DNA of 64,000 nt from Parvibaculum sp. Lineage in GTDB: Bacteria; Pseudomonadota; Alphaproteobacteria; Parvibaculales; Parvibaculaceae. The DNA is taken from contig NZ_JAUSBV010000010.1 of NCBI RefSeq assembly GCF_030651915.1, positions 248,001 through 312,000 on the forward strand. The letters run 5' to 3'. The position numbers and the translations under genes were made by a program. Numbering within the stretch: position 1 is the first letter of the stretch; every line of letters begins with the position of its first letter. Under the pieces are notes generated by a model that searched no databases, was not told the origin of the DNA, and saw nothing but the letters and a program-made list of their open reading frames with translations. Of the stretch, positions 44,815-54,816 are shown piece after piece.

Positions 44815-45625
44815 GCCTGCGTTCAAGGCCCTTCGTATTCTGGTCACCAATGATGACGGCATTCATGCGCCGGGTCTCACGGTGCTGGAGAAGATTGCAC
44901 TGAAGTTGACGCGTGATGTCTGGACGGTCGCGCCGGAGGAGGAACAGAGCGGCTCTGCGCATTCGCTGTCGCTTGCCAATCCGCTGCGCGTGCGCAAGCT
45001 CAGCACGCGAAAATACGCCATCAAGGGAACGCCATCAGACTGTGTGCTGATGGCCGTACGTCACATCATGAAGGATGAGATGCCCGATCTGGTTCTTTCG
45101 GGCGTCAATCGCGGCCAGAACATCGCCGACGACGTGACCTATTCCGGTACCATCGCAGCGGCGATGGAGGGAACGCAGCTCGGCATTCCCTCGATCGCGC
45201 TCAGCCAGGCTTTCGGCTTTGGTGGCAACATTAAACTCAAATGGTCGACGGCCGAGCATTTCGCGCCGGACATCATCAAAAAGCTCGTCGCGGCAGGATG
45301 GCCCGCGGATGTCCTGATCAATATCAATTTTCCGGATGTCGTGCCGCAATCGGTAACCGGTATCGAGGTGACGCGGCAGGGCAAGCGCGACCAATCGCTG
45401 GTCCGCGTCGAGGAGCGGATCGACGCGCGCAACAATCCCTATTACTGGCTCGGATTCGAGCGCATTCTCAGCAATCCGCCGCAGGGAACAGATCTGCGCG
45501 CCATCTATGAAGGTCGTATCTCGATCACGCCGTTGCATATGGATCTCACGCACTCCGGTACGGCAAAGGCACTCAACGCCGCGCTTGGTACGATTCCGTT
45601 GAAACGTCCGCGTCGGAAATCGTGA
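44807..45625 (+). CDS. surE: 5'/3'-nucleotidase SurE
   Basis: [23 protein letters not shown]...[19 protein letters not shown]...[12 protein letters not shown]...[24 protein letters not shown]. Confidence 0.96.
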   Translation: MGKPAFKALRILVTNDDGIHAPGLTVLEKIALKLTRDVWTVAPEEEQSGSAHSLSLANPLRVRKLSTRKYAIKGTPSDCVLMAVRHIMKDEMPDLVLSGVNRGQNIADDVTYSGTIAAAMEGTQLGIPSIALSQAFGFGGNIKLKWSTAEHFAPDIIKKLVAAGWPADVLININFPDVVPQSVTGIEVTRQGKRDQSLVRVEERIDARNNPYYWLGFERILSNPPQGTDLRAIYEGRISITPLHMDLTHSGTAKALNAALGTIPLKRPRRKS

Positions 45626-45632
45626 GGTTCCG

Positions 45633-46301
45633 GTGAGCGACGAAACGCCCATGGACGAGATCGAACAGGGCAAGATCGAGTTGATCATGGGCCTGCGACG
45701 ACAAGGCATCCGCGACAAGCGGGTGCTTTCAGCAATTGAGCGCGTGCCGCGCGAGAAATTCATCAGCGGTACATTTCGCAAGCAGGCCTATGAGGATCAT
45801 GCCCTGCCGATCGAATGCGGGCAGACGATCAGCCAGCCCTACATTGTCGCCTACATGACCGAACAGTTGCAGGTCGGCGAACGGATGAAAGTGCTGGAAG
45901 TCGGCACGGGCTCGGGCTACCAGGCTGCCGTGCTGGCGCGGCTGTGCCGTCGTGTTTACACGATCGAGCGCTACCGGACCCTTCTGAAAGACGCCCTGAG
46001 GCGCTTTGAGAACCTTAATATTCACAATGTCACCGCCAAGGTCGGGGACGGCGGGCAGGGTTGGCCCGAACAGGCTCCGTTCGACCGAATCATCGTGACC
46101 GCGGCAGCACCGGCTGTCCCGCAAAAGCTGGTCGAGCAGCTCAAGGAAGGCGGGCTGATGATCGTGCCTGTTACGACATCTGGCGGCCGGGGGGAGCAGA
46201 AACTTGTGCGGATTGAGCGGACGGGCGAAGGTGTGAAGCGCGAGGAACTTTTACCGGTGCGCTTTGTGCCATTGGTCGAAGGTGTCGCGAAAGAAACCTG
46301 A
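45633..46301 (+). CDS. pcm: Protein-L-isoaspartate O-methyltransferase
   Basis: RVPREKFISGTFRKQAYEDHALPIECGQTISQPYIVAYMTEQL...VLEVGTGSGYQAAVLA; GTG start. Confidence 0.95.
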   Translation: MSDETPMDEIEQGKIELIMGLRRQGIRDKRVLSAIERVPREKFISGTFRKQAYEDHALPIECGQTISQPYIVAYMTEQLQVGERMKVLEVGTGSGYQAAVLARLCRRVYTIERYRTLLKDALRRFENLNIHNVTAKVGDGGQGWPEQAPFDRIIVTAAAPAVPQKLVEQLKEGGLMIVPVTTSGGRGEQKLVRIERTGEGVKREELLPVRFVPLVEGVAKET

Positions 46302-46328
46302 ACGCCTGAGAGGGAGCGGCTGGCAAAG

Positions 46329-47315
46329 ATGCGGCGCGGCGGTCACAGCATGAAGGTGGCGAGATTGGTCGGCGCGCTCGCGTCGATACTGCTTGTGGCG
46401 GCCTGCAGCAGCCGCAGCGAGCGTCCTTGGTGGGATGGACAATCCGTCGGCGGCCAGCGTTTGCCGATGGCGCGCCCGGGCGATGCGGTTACATCGAGCG
46501 GCAACTATGTGGTCCGTCGTGGCGACACTGTTCACAGCATTGCCAGGGCGCATGACGTACCGCTGCGCTCGATCATCGATGCCAACCGACTGGCGCCGCC
46601 CTATGCCATTCGGGTCGGGCAAAAATTGACGATCCCGGCGGGACGGTTCCATGTCGTAAGGAGCGGGGATACGGTCTACAGCATTTCCCGACAATACAAT
46701 GTCGATATGGCATCGCTGACCAGCCTCAACCGCCTGCGGGAGCCCTATACGATCAGGGTTGGCGAACGGCTGCAGCTCCCCTCGCGCGGCACGGCACAAC
46801 CCATTGTCGACAGCGACGTGGCCGGTGGCCCGGTGCCGATAGCGCGACCGGTCGCCGGGGTGGCCGTTGCATCGTCCCAACCGTCGGTGATGACAACGAC
46901 CCAACCGAAGAGCTCGCTGCCTGCGGCTCCGGCCGCGACCGGCGGGTTCATCTGGCCGATAGAGGGCAAGATTCTCTCGACATATGGGCCCAAGGCCAAC
47001 GGGCTGCACAATGACGGCATCAACATCGCCGCGGAAATAGGCGCGCCGGTCAAGGCGGCACAAAGTGGTGTCGTTGCCTATGCCGGCAACGAATTGAAGG
47101 GCTATGGCAATTTGCTTTTGATCCGGCACGAGGGCGACCTGATCACGGCCTATGCGCATAACAGCAAATTGCTGGTGCAGCGCGGCGACACGGTCACGCG
47201 CGGCCACACCATTGCACAGGCAGGAAATTCCGGCAGCGTTGTCACGCCTCAGGTGCATTTCGAAGTGCGACGGGGCGCCAAAGCGCTCGACCCGCAGTTG
47301 TTTATCGGCCGCTAG
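46329..47315 (+). CDS. LysM + M23 peptidase domain lipoprotein (NlpD-like)
   Basis: Lipobox LLVAAC; two LysM repeats (YVVRRGDTVHSIARAHDVPL, HVVRSGDTVYSISRQYNV); M23 DGINIAAEIGAPVKAAQSGVVAYAGNELKGYGNLLLIRH...VHFEVRRG. Confidence 0.93.
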   Translation: MRRGGHSMKVARLVGALASILLVAACSSRSERPWWDGQSVGGQRLPMARPGDAVTSSGNYVVRRGDTVHSIARAHDVPLRSIIDANRLAPPYAIRVGQKLTIPAGRFHVVRSGDTVYSISRQYNVDMASLTSLNRLREPYTIRVGERLQLPSRGTAQPIVDSDVAGGPVPIARPVAGVAVASSQPSVMTTTQPKSSLPAAPAATGGFIWPIEGKILSTYGPKANGLHNDGINIAAEIGAPVKAAQSGVVAYAGNELKGYGNLLLIRHEGDLITAYAHNSKLLVQRGDTVTRGHTIAQAGNSGSVVTPQVHFEVRRGAKALDPQLFIGR

Positions 47316-48172
47316 CCGAGTTGTTGGCCAAGGCGGCCGGCCAGATCCTGAATGTATTGCCAGGCCACGCGACCAGATCGGGCGCCGCGCGTCGCGGCCC
47401 ACTCGATCGCTTCGGCGTGCAACCTTTCCGTTTCGATCATCAAGCCATAGTGGGCGGCATAGGCCTCGACCATGCCGAGGAAGTCCGCCTGGCTGCAATT
47501 GTGAAAACCGAGCCACAAGCCGAACCGGTCGGAAAGTGAGACCTTTTCCTCGACGGCCTCAGACGGATTGATGGCGGTTGAGCGTTCGTTCTCCACCATA
47601 TCGCGGGGCATCAAGTGGCGACGGTTCGATGTCGCATAAAAAATCACGTTGTGCGGCCGTCCCTCGATGCCGCCTTCGAGCACCGCCTTGAGAGACTTGT
47701 AGCTGGTGTCGTCGTGGTCGAAGGAGAGGTCGTCGCAAAAGATGATGGCAGGCCGATCTTGTCCGCGTAGAAGCGACATCAGGCGCGGCAGGCTCTCGAT
47801 GTCCTCGCGATGAATCTCGATCAGGATCAGGCTGTGCGGTATTTCTTCGTTGACGGCCGCATGCGCCGCTTTCACGAGCGAACTCTTGCCCATGCCGCGG
47901 GCACCCCAAAGGAGTGCATTGTTGGCGGGAAGGCCGCGGGCGAAGCGCCGCGTGTTGTCGAGCAGGATATCGCGAACCCGATCGATTCCCTTCAGGAGAG
48001 AGAGATCGACCCGGGCGACCTCCGGGACCGGGACCAGCGCGGTTGTTTCGGCGTCCCAGACAAAGGCATCTGCGGCCATGAAATCGGCCGTGACGCTCCC
48101 GGGCGGCGCGAGGCGTTCGAGCGCCTCGGCGATGCGGTGCAGTTGAGCTTCAATACTGGCTTTGTCGGTCAT
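47312..48172 (-). CDS. DUF815 family AAA ATP-binding protein
   Basis: LLWGARGMGKSSLVKAAH (Walker A), AIIFCDDLSFDHDDTSYKSLKAVLEGGIEGRPHNVIFYATSNRRHLMPRDM. Confidence 0.9.
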   Translation of the reverse strand: MTDKASIEAQLHRIAEALERLAPPGSVTADFMAADAFVWDAETTALVPVPEVARVDLSLLKGIDRVRDILLDNTRRFARGLPANNALLWGARGMGKSSLVKAAHAAVNEEIPHSLILIEIHREDIESLPRLMSLLRGQDRPAIIFCDDLSFDHDDTSYKSLKAVLEGGIEGRPHNVIFYATSNRRHLMPRDMVENERSTAINPSEAVEEKVSLSDRFGLWLGFHNCSQADFLGMVEAYAAHYGLMIETERLHAEAIEWAATRGARSGRVAWQYIQDLAGRLGQQLG

Positions 48173-48389
48173 CGCAGCGCTCGCCGGGGCAATCCAAACT
48201 GGGGATGGGGTGCGGACCCTAGCACCTTGGGTCACGCCCGAAAATGCCTGTCAGAGCCGTTGCTTAGGTGAAAAGGAAGAGGCCCCGGCCAGCGGTTTGC
48301 AAATGCCCGACCGGCCGCTATAGTCCGGCGCAATCCAGCGCGGCGTGGCAGCCCTGCCGCAGAGCAAGCAGTCGGAACAGGAGAAATTG

Positions 48390-48704
48390 ATGGGTGGCGG
48401 CGGCACTTCTGAATTCTTGATCTCGCTATTTCCATTTATCGCGCTGTTCGCGATCATGTATTTTCTTATTCTCCGGCCCCAGCAGAAGCGGATGCGGCTG
48501 CATCGCGAGATGGTCGCCAATGTCCGCCGTGGCGATGTGGTGGTGACGGCAGGTGGCCTTGTCGGGAAGATCGTCAAGGTCGAGGACACCGAGGTTCAGG
48601 TCGAAATCGCCGATGGCGTCCGGGTGCGTGTGGTCAAGACCACGCTGACGGATGTGCGCTCAAAATCGGAACCGGTGCCGGCCAACGCCAATACCCCTTC
48701 GTAA
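48390..48704 (+). CDS. yajC: Preprotein translocase subunit YajC
   Basis: FLISLFPFIALFAIMYFLILRPQQKRMRLHREMVANVRRGDVVVTAGGLVGKIVKVED. Confidence 0.96.
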   Translation: MGGGGTSEFLISLFPFIALFAIMYFLILRPQQKRMRLHREMVANVRRGDVVVTAGGLVGKIVKVEDTEVQVEIADGVRVRVVKTTLTDVRSKSEPVPANANTPS

Positions 48705-48719
48705 CGCTGCTCGCGGGAG

Positions 48720-48736
48720 CCCCCCGCAAAGGGGGG
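48720..48736 (+). promoter_or_regulatory. GC hairpin over the secD ribosome-binding region
   Basis: CCCCCC-gcaaa-GGGGGG, 6-bp stem, 10 nt before secD ATG (48747); the G run is the only Shine-Dalgarno-like sequence. Confidence 0.5.
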
Positions 48737-48746
48737 ACATGCCGAT

Positions 48747-50354
48747 ATGCTTCACTTCGAACGCTGGAAAATAACACTGATCGTCTTGCTGTGCGTGGCG
48801 GGGATTGCCTATTCGGCACCGAATTTCATGCCTCGGGCGTCACTTGAGGGCGTGCCGAGCTGGCTGCCGAACCAGCAGATCAATCTCGGTCTCGATCTTC
48901 GTGGCGGCTCTTACATGCTGCTCGAGGTCGATACGCGGTCGCTTGTCCAGGATCGGCTCCAGTCGCTCCTCAATGACGTTCGTGTGGCGCTCGGCAACGA
49001 GCGAGTTCTCTATACGGGTCTCGGCATACGAAATTCGGATGTCTCGGTTCGTATCACGCGAGCGGAAGACATGGAGAAGGCGCGGGCGGCGATTGACAGT
49101 ATCGGCACGACGATTGCCGGAAATGTTTTCTCGGCTTTACCGGAGCGCGACATTGCGGTGCGCGTCAACGAGCAGGAGATCGTGGTCTCGCTGACCGAAC
49201 CGGCAATCGTCGCGCGCACTCAGTCCGCTGTGCAGCAATCGATCGAAATTGTACGTCGCCGCATTGACGAACTGGGCACGACGGAACCTGTAATCCAGCA
49301 ACAAGGCGCAAGCCGTATTCTGGTTCAGGTGCCCGGACTCGATGATCCACAGCGTTTGAAAGAACTGCTGGGACAAACGGCGAAGATGAATTTTCGCCTT
49401 GTCAGCAACGCGATGTCGGGCGAGCAGGCCGTCGCAACGCGAACGGTCCCGACAGGTACCGAGATTATTTACACGGCAGATGAGCCGAGTTCGCCGGTGC
49501 TCGTCGAGCGTCGTATCATGGTCGGCGGCGACAAGCTGGTCGATGCGCAACCGGCCTTCGATCAGCAGTCAGGCGCGCCGGTCGTCAACTTCCGTTTCGA
49601 CTCCACGGGCGCGCGGCAATTCGGCGAAGTGACACGCAATAACGTTGGCAGGCCGTTCGCGATCGTGCTCGACGACAAAGTGATCAGCGCCCCTGTGATC
49701 CGCGAGCCGATCATGGGTGGCTCGGGACAGATCAGCGGCAATTTCACCGTGCAAGCGGCCAATGACCTGGCGATCCTGCTGCGTGCGGGTGCACTGCCTG
49801 CGCCGCTCAATGTGCTGGAGGAGCGAACGGTTGGCCCCGGCCTTGGCGCCGATTCAATCCGGGCGGGTGAAGTCGCCGCGGTGATCGGCAGCCTTGCGGT
49901 TGTCGTCTTCATGATCGCGAGCTATGGGTTCTTCGGCGTATTGGCGGTGGTGGCGCTCGCCCTCAACATGGCGATGATCTTTGCTGTCTTGTCGGTGTTG
50001 CAAGCAACACTTACCTTGCCCGGTATTGCCGGCATTGTGCTGACGGTCGGCATGGCGGTAGACGCCAATGTGTTGATTTACGAACGCATACGCGAGGAAA
50101 TCGCGGCGGGCAAGGGGCCAGTTCCGGCCATCGAAACGGGGTACAACAGAGCCCTTTCGTCCATTCTCGATGCCAATATCACAACACTGATTTCCGCAGC
50201 GATCCTGTTCCAGATGGGGTCGGGGCCCGTGCGCGGCTTCGCGGTAACGCTCGGCGTTGGCATCATAACCTCGGTATTTACCGCTTATACCGTTAACCGC
50301 CTGATGCTCTCGGTTTGGATACGCCGCCGGCGTCCGAAAACTATTTACCTATAA
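48747..50354 (+). CDS. secD: Protein translocase subunit SecD
   Basis: INLGLDLRGGSYMLLEVD...GMAVDANVLIYERIREEIAAGKGP. Confidence 0.97.
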   Translation: MLHFERWKITLIVLLCVAGIAYSAPNFMPRASLEGVPSWLPNQQINLGLDLRGGSYMLLEVDTRSLVQDRLQSLLNDVRVALGNERVLYTGLGIRNSDVSVRITRAEDMEKARAAIDSIGTTIAGNVFSALPERDIAVRVNEQEIVVSLTEPAIVARTQSAVQQSIEIVRRRIDELGTTEPVIQQQGASRILVQVPGLDDPQRLKELLGQTAKMNFRLVSNAMSGEQAVATRTVPTGTEIIYTADEPSSPVLVERRIMVGGDKLVDAQPAFDQQSGAPVVNFRFDSTGARQFGEVTRNNVGRPFAIVLDDKVISAPVIREPIMGGSGQISGNFTVQAANDLAILLRAGALPAPLNVLEERTVGPGLGADSIRAGEVAAVIGSLAVVVFMIASYGFFGVLAVVALALNMAMIFAVLSVLQATLTLPGIAGIVLTVGMAVDANVLIYERIREEIAAGKGPVPAIETGYNRALSSILDANITTLISAAILFQMGSGPVRGFAVTLGVGIITSVFTAYTVNRLMLSVWIRRRRPKTIYL

Positions 50355-50376
50355 ACGCCGGGACGGAGCCAGACAT

Positions 50377-51330
50377 ATGCGTCATCTCAAGCTAATTCCC
50401 GACGATACCCATATTCCGTTTGTCAGATTCCGATATATCGCCGTTGGCTTTTCGCTGATCATCATCGCTGCGTCGATCGCGCTGTTTTTCACGCGCGGCC
50501 TCAATTTCGGCATCGACTTCAAGGGCGGGATCATGATTGAGGTCGCGACCGATGGTCCCGCCGACATCACGCAGTTGCGAACCACGATGAGCGGTCTTGA
50601 CCTCGGTGAAGTTCAGATCCAGGAATTTGGTCAAGCCGATGATGTCTTGATCCGGATTCCGTCACCGGCCGAAGGTGGAGAAGCCGCTTCGCAGGAGGTC
50701 GTCAACAAGGTTCGCACAGCACTTGGCGACCAGGTTGCCGAATACCGACGCGTCGAAGTTGTTGGACCGCAGGTCAGCGGTGAGCTTGTCCGGAACGGTA
50801 CCATTGCGGTCGTACTCGCGATGGTGCTGATGCTTGTCTATATCTGGTTCCGTTTCGAATGGCAGTTCAGCCTCGGCGCGATCGTTTCACTGGTCCATGA
50901 CGTTTTTGCGACCATCGGCATTCTCAGCATCCTGCAGATCGAGTTCAACCTGCAGATGATCGCCGCCATCCTGACCATTGTCGGCTACTCGATGAACGAC
51001 ACCGTCATTGTTTACGATCGTGTCCGGGAGAACTTGCGCAAGTACAAGAAGATGGATCTCGCAGAGTTGATCGATTTATCTATCAACCAGACTTTGTCGC
51101 GTACGGTCATCACATCGGGTACGACATTGCTGGCGCTCCTGGCACTGTTTGTCTTCGGCGGCGAAGTGTTGCGCGGCTTCACCTTCGCGATGATCTTCGG
51201 CATCTTGATCGGTACCTATTCGTCGATTTTCATTGCTGCGCCGGTCATTCTGGCGGTCGGCGTGTCGCGTGACTGGTCGGGCAACAGCGCCGGCAAGACG
51301 GCGGAGGGAAAGTCCGGGGCCAAAGCGTGA
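50377..51330 (+). CDS. secF: Protein translocase subunit SecF
   Basis: GLNFGIDFKGGIMIEV...TIVGYSMNDTVIVYDRVRENLRKYKK. Confidence 0.97.
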   Translation: MRHLKLIPDDTHIPFVRFRYIAVGFSLIIIAASIALFFTRGLNFGIDFKGGIMIEVATDGPADITQLRTTMSGLDLGEVQIQEFGQADDVLIRIPSPAEGGEAASQEVVNKVRTALGDQVAEYRRVEVVGPQVSGELVRNGTIAVVLAMVLMLVYIWFRFEWQFSLGAIVSLVHDVFATIGILSILQIEFNLQMIAAILTIVGYSMNDTVIVYDRVRENLRKYKKMDLAELIDLSINQTLSRTVITSGTTLLALLALFVFGGEVLRGFTFAMIFGILIGTYSSIFIAAPVILAVGVSRDWSGNSAGKTAEGKSGAKA

Positions 51331-51716
51331 GCGGTGGCCCTTCGGGCATGAAGCCGCGCTTTTCGGGACAGCCGCCGGTCGACGCCTATGGCGATGGTGG
51401 CTTTCGCCTCGAAGGACAGCGTTTCGATGGCTCGATCATCGTCACGCCGCGAGGGCTTTATCCCTGGTCCGCCGCCGCGCTCGGCGACGTCACGGCAGCG
51501 TCGCTCGCCGTTCTGGCCGACGCGGCCAGCACCGTCGATTTCCTGCTGATAGGGTCCGGCGAGGCCTTTGCGCGATTGCCGGCGCAGGCGCAGAGGCATC
51601 TCGAATCGCGCGGGCTCTTTCCAGATATGATGGCGACCCCGGCCGCCTGCCGGACCTACAACATGATGCTCGCCGAAAACCGCCGCGTTGCCGCTGCGCT
51701 GATCGCCGTTCCCTGA
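51327..51716 (+). CDS. Mth938-like domain-containing protein
   Basis: PPVDAYGDGGFRLEGQRFDGSIIVTPRGLYPW...DFLLIGSGEAF...PAACRTYNMMLAENRRVAAALIAV; 4-nt overlap with secF. Confidence 0.85.
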   Translation: MSGGPSGMKPRFSGQPPVDAYGDGGFRLEGQRFDGSIIVTPRGLYPWSAAALGDVTAASLAVLADAASTVDFLLIGSGEAFARLPAQAQRHLESRGLFPDMMATPAACRTYNMMLAENRRVAAALIAVP

Positions 51717-51874
51717 TTGCGGGTTCTCGCGGGCTTGGCTTTTGTGGCGGAAACTCCTAGTTTTCATTCCAGTATCGCGACATTGAGTCGCGCCGGTTTC
51801 GGCATCCGATCCGGACGCCTTCCACGAGGCAGAGGCCGGAGGCGGCGCCGGGCAATCAGACGGGGAGGACCATC

Positions 51875-52480
51875 ATGGCTGCCATTCTCACATCGCTCCG
51901 CAACACGGTGATCGCCGGCTTCGTGCTGGCGGTGATTTTGGTGCTGCTCTATCTCAACTGGGGCGGCTCGCTCGGCGACTACGCTTTCTGGGCTTTCTTC
52001 TTCCGCTGGCTTCACGTCATCAGCGGCGTGATGTGGATCGGCCTGCTCTGGTATTTCAATTTTGTCCAGATGCCGTCGATGCCAAAAATTCCCGACGACC
52101 AGAAGCCTGCGGTGAGCAAGGTGATTGCACCTGAGGCACTGTTCTGGTTCCGCTGGGGTGCAATGGCGACGATTGTCACCGGTGTCATCGTTGCCCATAT
52201 GAACGGCTATTTGCTCGACGCCTATACGCTCGGTGCGATGACCGGCTTTGCAGTACCGAAAAGTATCGCCATCGGCATCGGCATGTGGCTGGGTACGATC
52301 ATGTGGTTCAACGTCTGGTTCGTTATCTGGCCGAACCAGAAGATCGCGCTCGGCATCGTTGACGGCCCCGCCGAAGCGAAGCCGGCGGCGGCGCGCACCG
52401 CGATGCTCTTCTCGCGCACCAACACGGTGCTTTCGATCCCGATGCTCTTCGCGATGGTCTCGGCGCAGAACATCTACTGA
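51875..52480 (+). CDS. Urate hydroxylase PuuD-like membrane protein
   Basis: Several TM segments; RWLHVISGVMWIGLLWYFNFVQMPSM and MWFNVWFVIWPNQK. Confidence 0.7.
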   Translation: MAAILTSLRNTVIAGFVLAVILVLLYLNWGGSLGDYAFWAFFFRWLHVISGVMWIGLLWYFNFVQMPSMPKIPDDQKPAVSKVIAPEALFWFRWGAMATIVTGVIVAHMNGYLLDAYTLGAMTGFAVPKSIAIGIGMWLGTIMWFNVWFVIWPNQKIALGIVDGPAEAKPAAARTAMLFSRTNTVLSIPMLFAMVSAQNIY

Positions 52481-52506
52481 TCGCGCAAACGCGTGGGCAA
52501 CATGAG

Positions 52507-52535
52507 CGGGGCCGCCATGAAGGCGGCCCCGTTTT
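52507..52535 (+). terminator. Intrinsic terminator
   Basis: cggggccgcc-atgaa-ggcggccccg-ttttcttt. Confidence 0.85.
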
Positions 52536-52551
52536 CTTTGAGGGATGCGGC

Positions 52552-53379
52552 ATGACGCAGACGGCAACGGCGTTCGCGGCCTGTTTCGAGGAAGTCCGGC
52601 AGCACGATCACGACCGTTTTCTGACGGTATTGCTGGCGCCCGCGCCGGCACGCGACGCGCTGCTCGCGCTTTACGCCTTCAATGTCGAGATCGCGCGCAT
52701 TCCCGAAGCGGTCAGCGAACCGATGATGGGCCAGATACGGCTGCAATGGTGGCGCGAGACCGTCGAGGGCCTCGACCGGGGCGAGACGCGCGGTCACGCG
52801 GTTGCCGAAGCGCTGGCTGCGACGGATATTTCACGTGAGGGGCTGCTGGCGCTGATCGACGCGCGGGAGCGCGACCTCTCGGAAGAGGCATTCGCTGACC
52901 TTCCCGCGCTCGAAGCCTATGCCGACGCAACTTCGGCGGCGGTCATGCGTCTGGCCGCCGGGGCGCTCGGCGTGACCATGCCCGAAAGCGCCGTTCGCAA
53001 CGCCGGCATCGCTTATGCGCTCACAGGCCTCCTCCGCAGCTTGCCTCTTCATGCTTCGCAACGACGCCTCTTCATGCCGGCCGACCTGTTGCGTCGCCAC
53101 GAGGTCGATCCGCATACGGTTTTGGCCGGCACGATGACCGAGGGCCTGCGCGGTGTCATGCACGAGGTGGTGGATCGGGCACGGGCTTTTCTTGCCGAAA
53201 CGCGGCGCGAGCCGTTGCCGCGCGCGGCATTGCCGGCACTTCTGCCGGCGGCGCTATGCGACCGCTATCTCGATTTGATGATGGCGCGGGTGTTCAATCC
53301 GTTCCATCAGGCGACAGAGGTGCCGGTGTTCCGACTTCAGTTGCGGTTGCTACGCGCGAAAATTATCGGGTGCATCTGA
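52552..53379 (+). CDS. Squalene/phytoene synthase family protein
   Basis: HDHDRFLTVLLAPAPARDALLALYAFNVEIARIPEAVSEPMMGQIRLQWWRETVEGL. Confidence 0.85.
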   Translation: MTQTATAFAACFEEVRQHDHDRFLTVLLAPAPARDALLALYAFNVEIARIPEAVSEPMMGQIRLQWWRETVEGLDRGETRGHAVAEALAATDISREGLLALIDARERDLSEEAFADLPALEAYADATSAAVMRLAAGALGVTMPESAVRNAGIAYALTGLLRSLPLHASQRRLFMPADLLRRHEVDPHTVLAGTMTEGLRGVMHEVVDRARAFLAETRREPLPRAALPALLPAALCDRYLDLMMARVFNPFHQATEVPVFRLQLRLLRAKIIGCI

Positions 53380-54789
53380 TTACTCGGCTGCCTGCGCCTT
53401 CGGATTGAGCCAGTGTTCGAGATCCGCCAGCGCGCGCGAGGTATAGGCGCGTTTGCGTGCCGGTGCTTTGGCCTTGCCGCGTGGACGCTTGCCGTTTTCG
53501 TCGAGCGGCACTTCGGGCGGTGGGAAGAGACCGAAATTGACGTTCATCGGCTGAAAGGTCGTTGCGTCGGCATCGCCGGTGATATGCGCCAGCAATGCGC
53601 CGAGTGCCGTCGTGCGCGGCGGTGCCTCGGGCGCAAGGCCCCGTCGCTCGGCAGCGGCGAAGCGGCCGGCAAGCAGTCCCATCGCGCCGCTTTCGACATA
53701 GCCCTCGACGCCGGTGATCTGTCCGGCGAAACGCAAACGCGGCTCTTTCGCCAGCCGCATCGACGGGTCGAGCAGCTTCGGGCTGTTGAGGAAAGTGTTG
53801 CGGTGCAGGCCGCCGAGCCGCGCGAACTCGGCGCCTTCAAGTCCCGGTATCGTGCGGAAGATGCGCGTCTGCTCGCCATGTTTCAGTTTGGTCTGGAACC
53901 CGACCATATTGTAGAGCGTGCCGAGCTTGTTGTCCTGGCGCAGCTGGATCACCGCGTAGGGCTTTTCGTCGGGCTTGTGCGGATTGGTCAGGCCGACCGG
54001 TTTCATCGGTCCGAAGCGTAGCGTCTCGATCCCTCGCTCGGCCATCACCTCGATCGGCAGGCAGCCGTCGAAATAGGGCGTCGTCTTTTCCCATTCCTTG
54101 AATTCGGTCTTGTCGCCCGTCAGCAACGCCTCGACGAAGGCGGCGTATTGCTCGCGCGTCAGCGGGCAGTTGATGTAGTCCTTGCCCGCGCCGCCTTCGC
54201 CTTCAACGCCAGCGCTCACCTTGTCGTAGCGCGACTGGTACCAGCAGACCGACATGTCGATACTGTCGCGATGAACGATCGGTGCGATGGCGTCGAAGAA
54301 GGCAAGTTCTTCCGTGCCAGTCAATTCGCCGATGGCCTTGCCGAGTGCGTCCGATGTCAGCGGTCCCGTCGCGACGATCACATTGTCCCAACTGGCGGGC
54401 GGCAACCCGCCAATCTCGCCGCGCTCGACCGTCACCAGCGGATGTGCCGTCAGCTTGTCCGTCACATAAGCCGAAAATACATCGCGGTCGACGGCAAGCG
54501 CCCCGCCGGCCGGCACGCGCGCAACGGCGGCGGCTTCCATCAGCAGCGAGCCCGCGCGCCGCATCTCTTCATGCAGCAGGCCGACGGCGTTCAATTCGTG
54601 ATCGTCGGAGCGGAAGGAGTTCGAGCAGACGAGTTCGGCAAAGCCGTCGGTATGGTGCGCGTCTGTTTTCACCACCGGACGCATCTCATGCAGAACCACA
54701 GGCACGCCAGCCTGTACAAGCTGCCATACGGCCTCGGAGCCGGCCATGCCGGCGCCGATCACGTGGACGGGTTTGACGCTATCGCTCAT
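53380..54789 (-). CDS. trmFO: Methylenetetrahydrofolate-tRNA-(uracil-5-)-methyltransferase TrmFO
   Basis: [32 protein letters not shown]...[12 protein letters not shown]...[18 protein letters not shown]...[25 protein letters not shown]. Confidence 0.97.
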   Translation of the reverse strand: MSDSVKPVHVIGAGMAGSEAVWQLVQAGVPVVLHEMRPVVKTDAHHTDGFAELVCSNSFRSDDHELNAVGLLHEEMRRAGSLLMEAAAVARVPAGGALAVDRDVFSAYVTDKLTAHPLVTVERGEIGGLPPASWDNVIVATGPLTSDALGKAIGELTGTEELAFFDAIAPIVHRDSIDMSVCWYQSRYDKVSAGVEGEGGAGKDYINCPLTREQYAAFVEALLTGDKTEFKEWEKTTPYFDGCLPIEVMAERGIETLRFGPMKPVGLTNPHKPDEKPYAVIQLRQDNKLGTLYNMVGFQTKLKHGEQTRIFRTIPGLEGAEFARLGGLHRNTFLNSPKLLDPSMRLAKEPRLRFAGQITGVEGYVESGAMGLLAGRFAAAERRGLAPEAPPRTTALGALLAHITGDADATTFQPMNVNFGLFPPPEVPLDENGKRPRGKAKAPARKRAYTSRALADLEHWLNPKAQAAE

Positions 54790-54816
54790 GGGGCAGGAGA
54801 TAGCACTCCCGTCCCC

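Noticed and set aside
48236-48746. Possible SecDF-regulating arrest peptide (ApdP/VemP-like) upstream of secD
   Set aside because: Only yajC and a 42-nt gap precede secD; no small secreted ORF with a RAPP/RAPG-like end was found.
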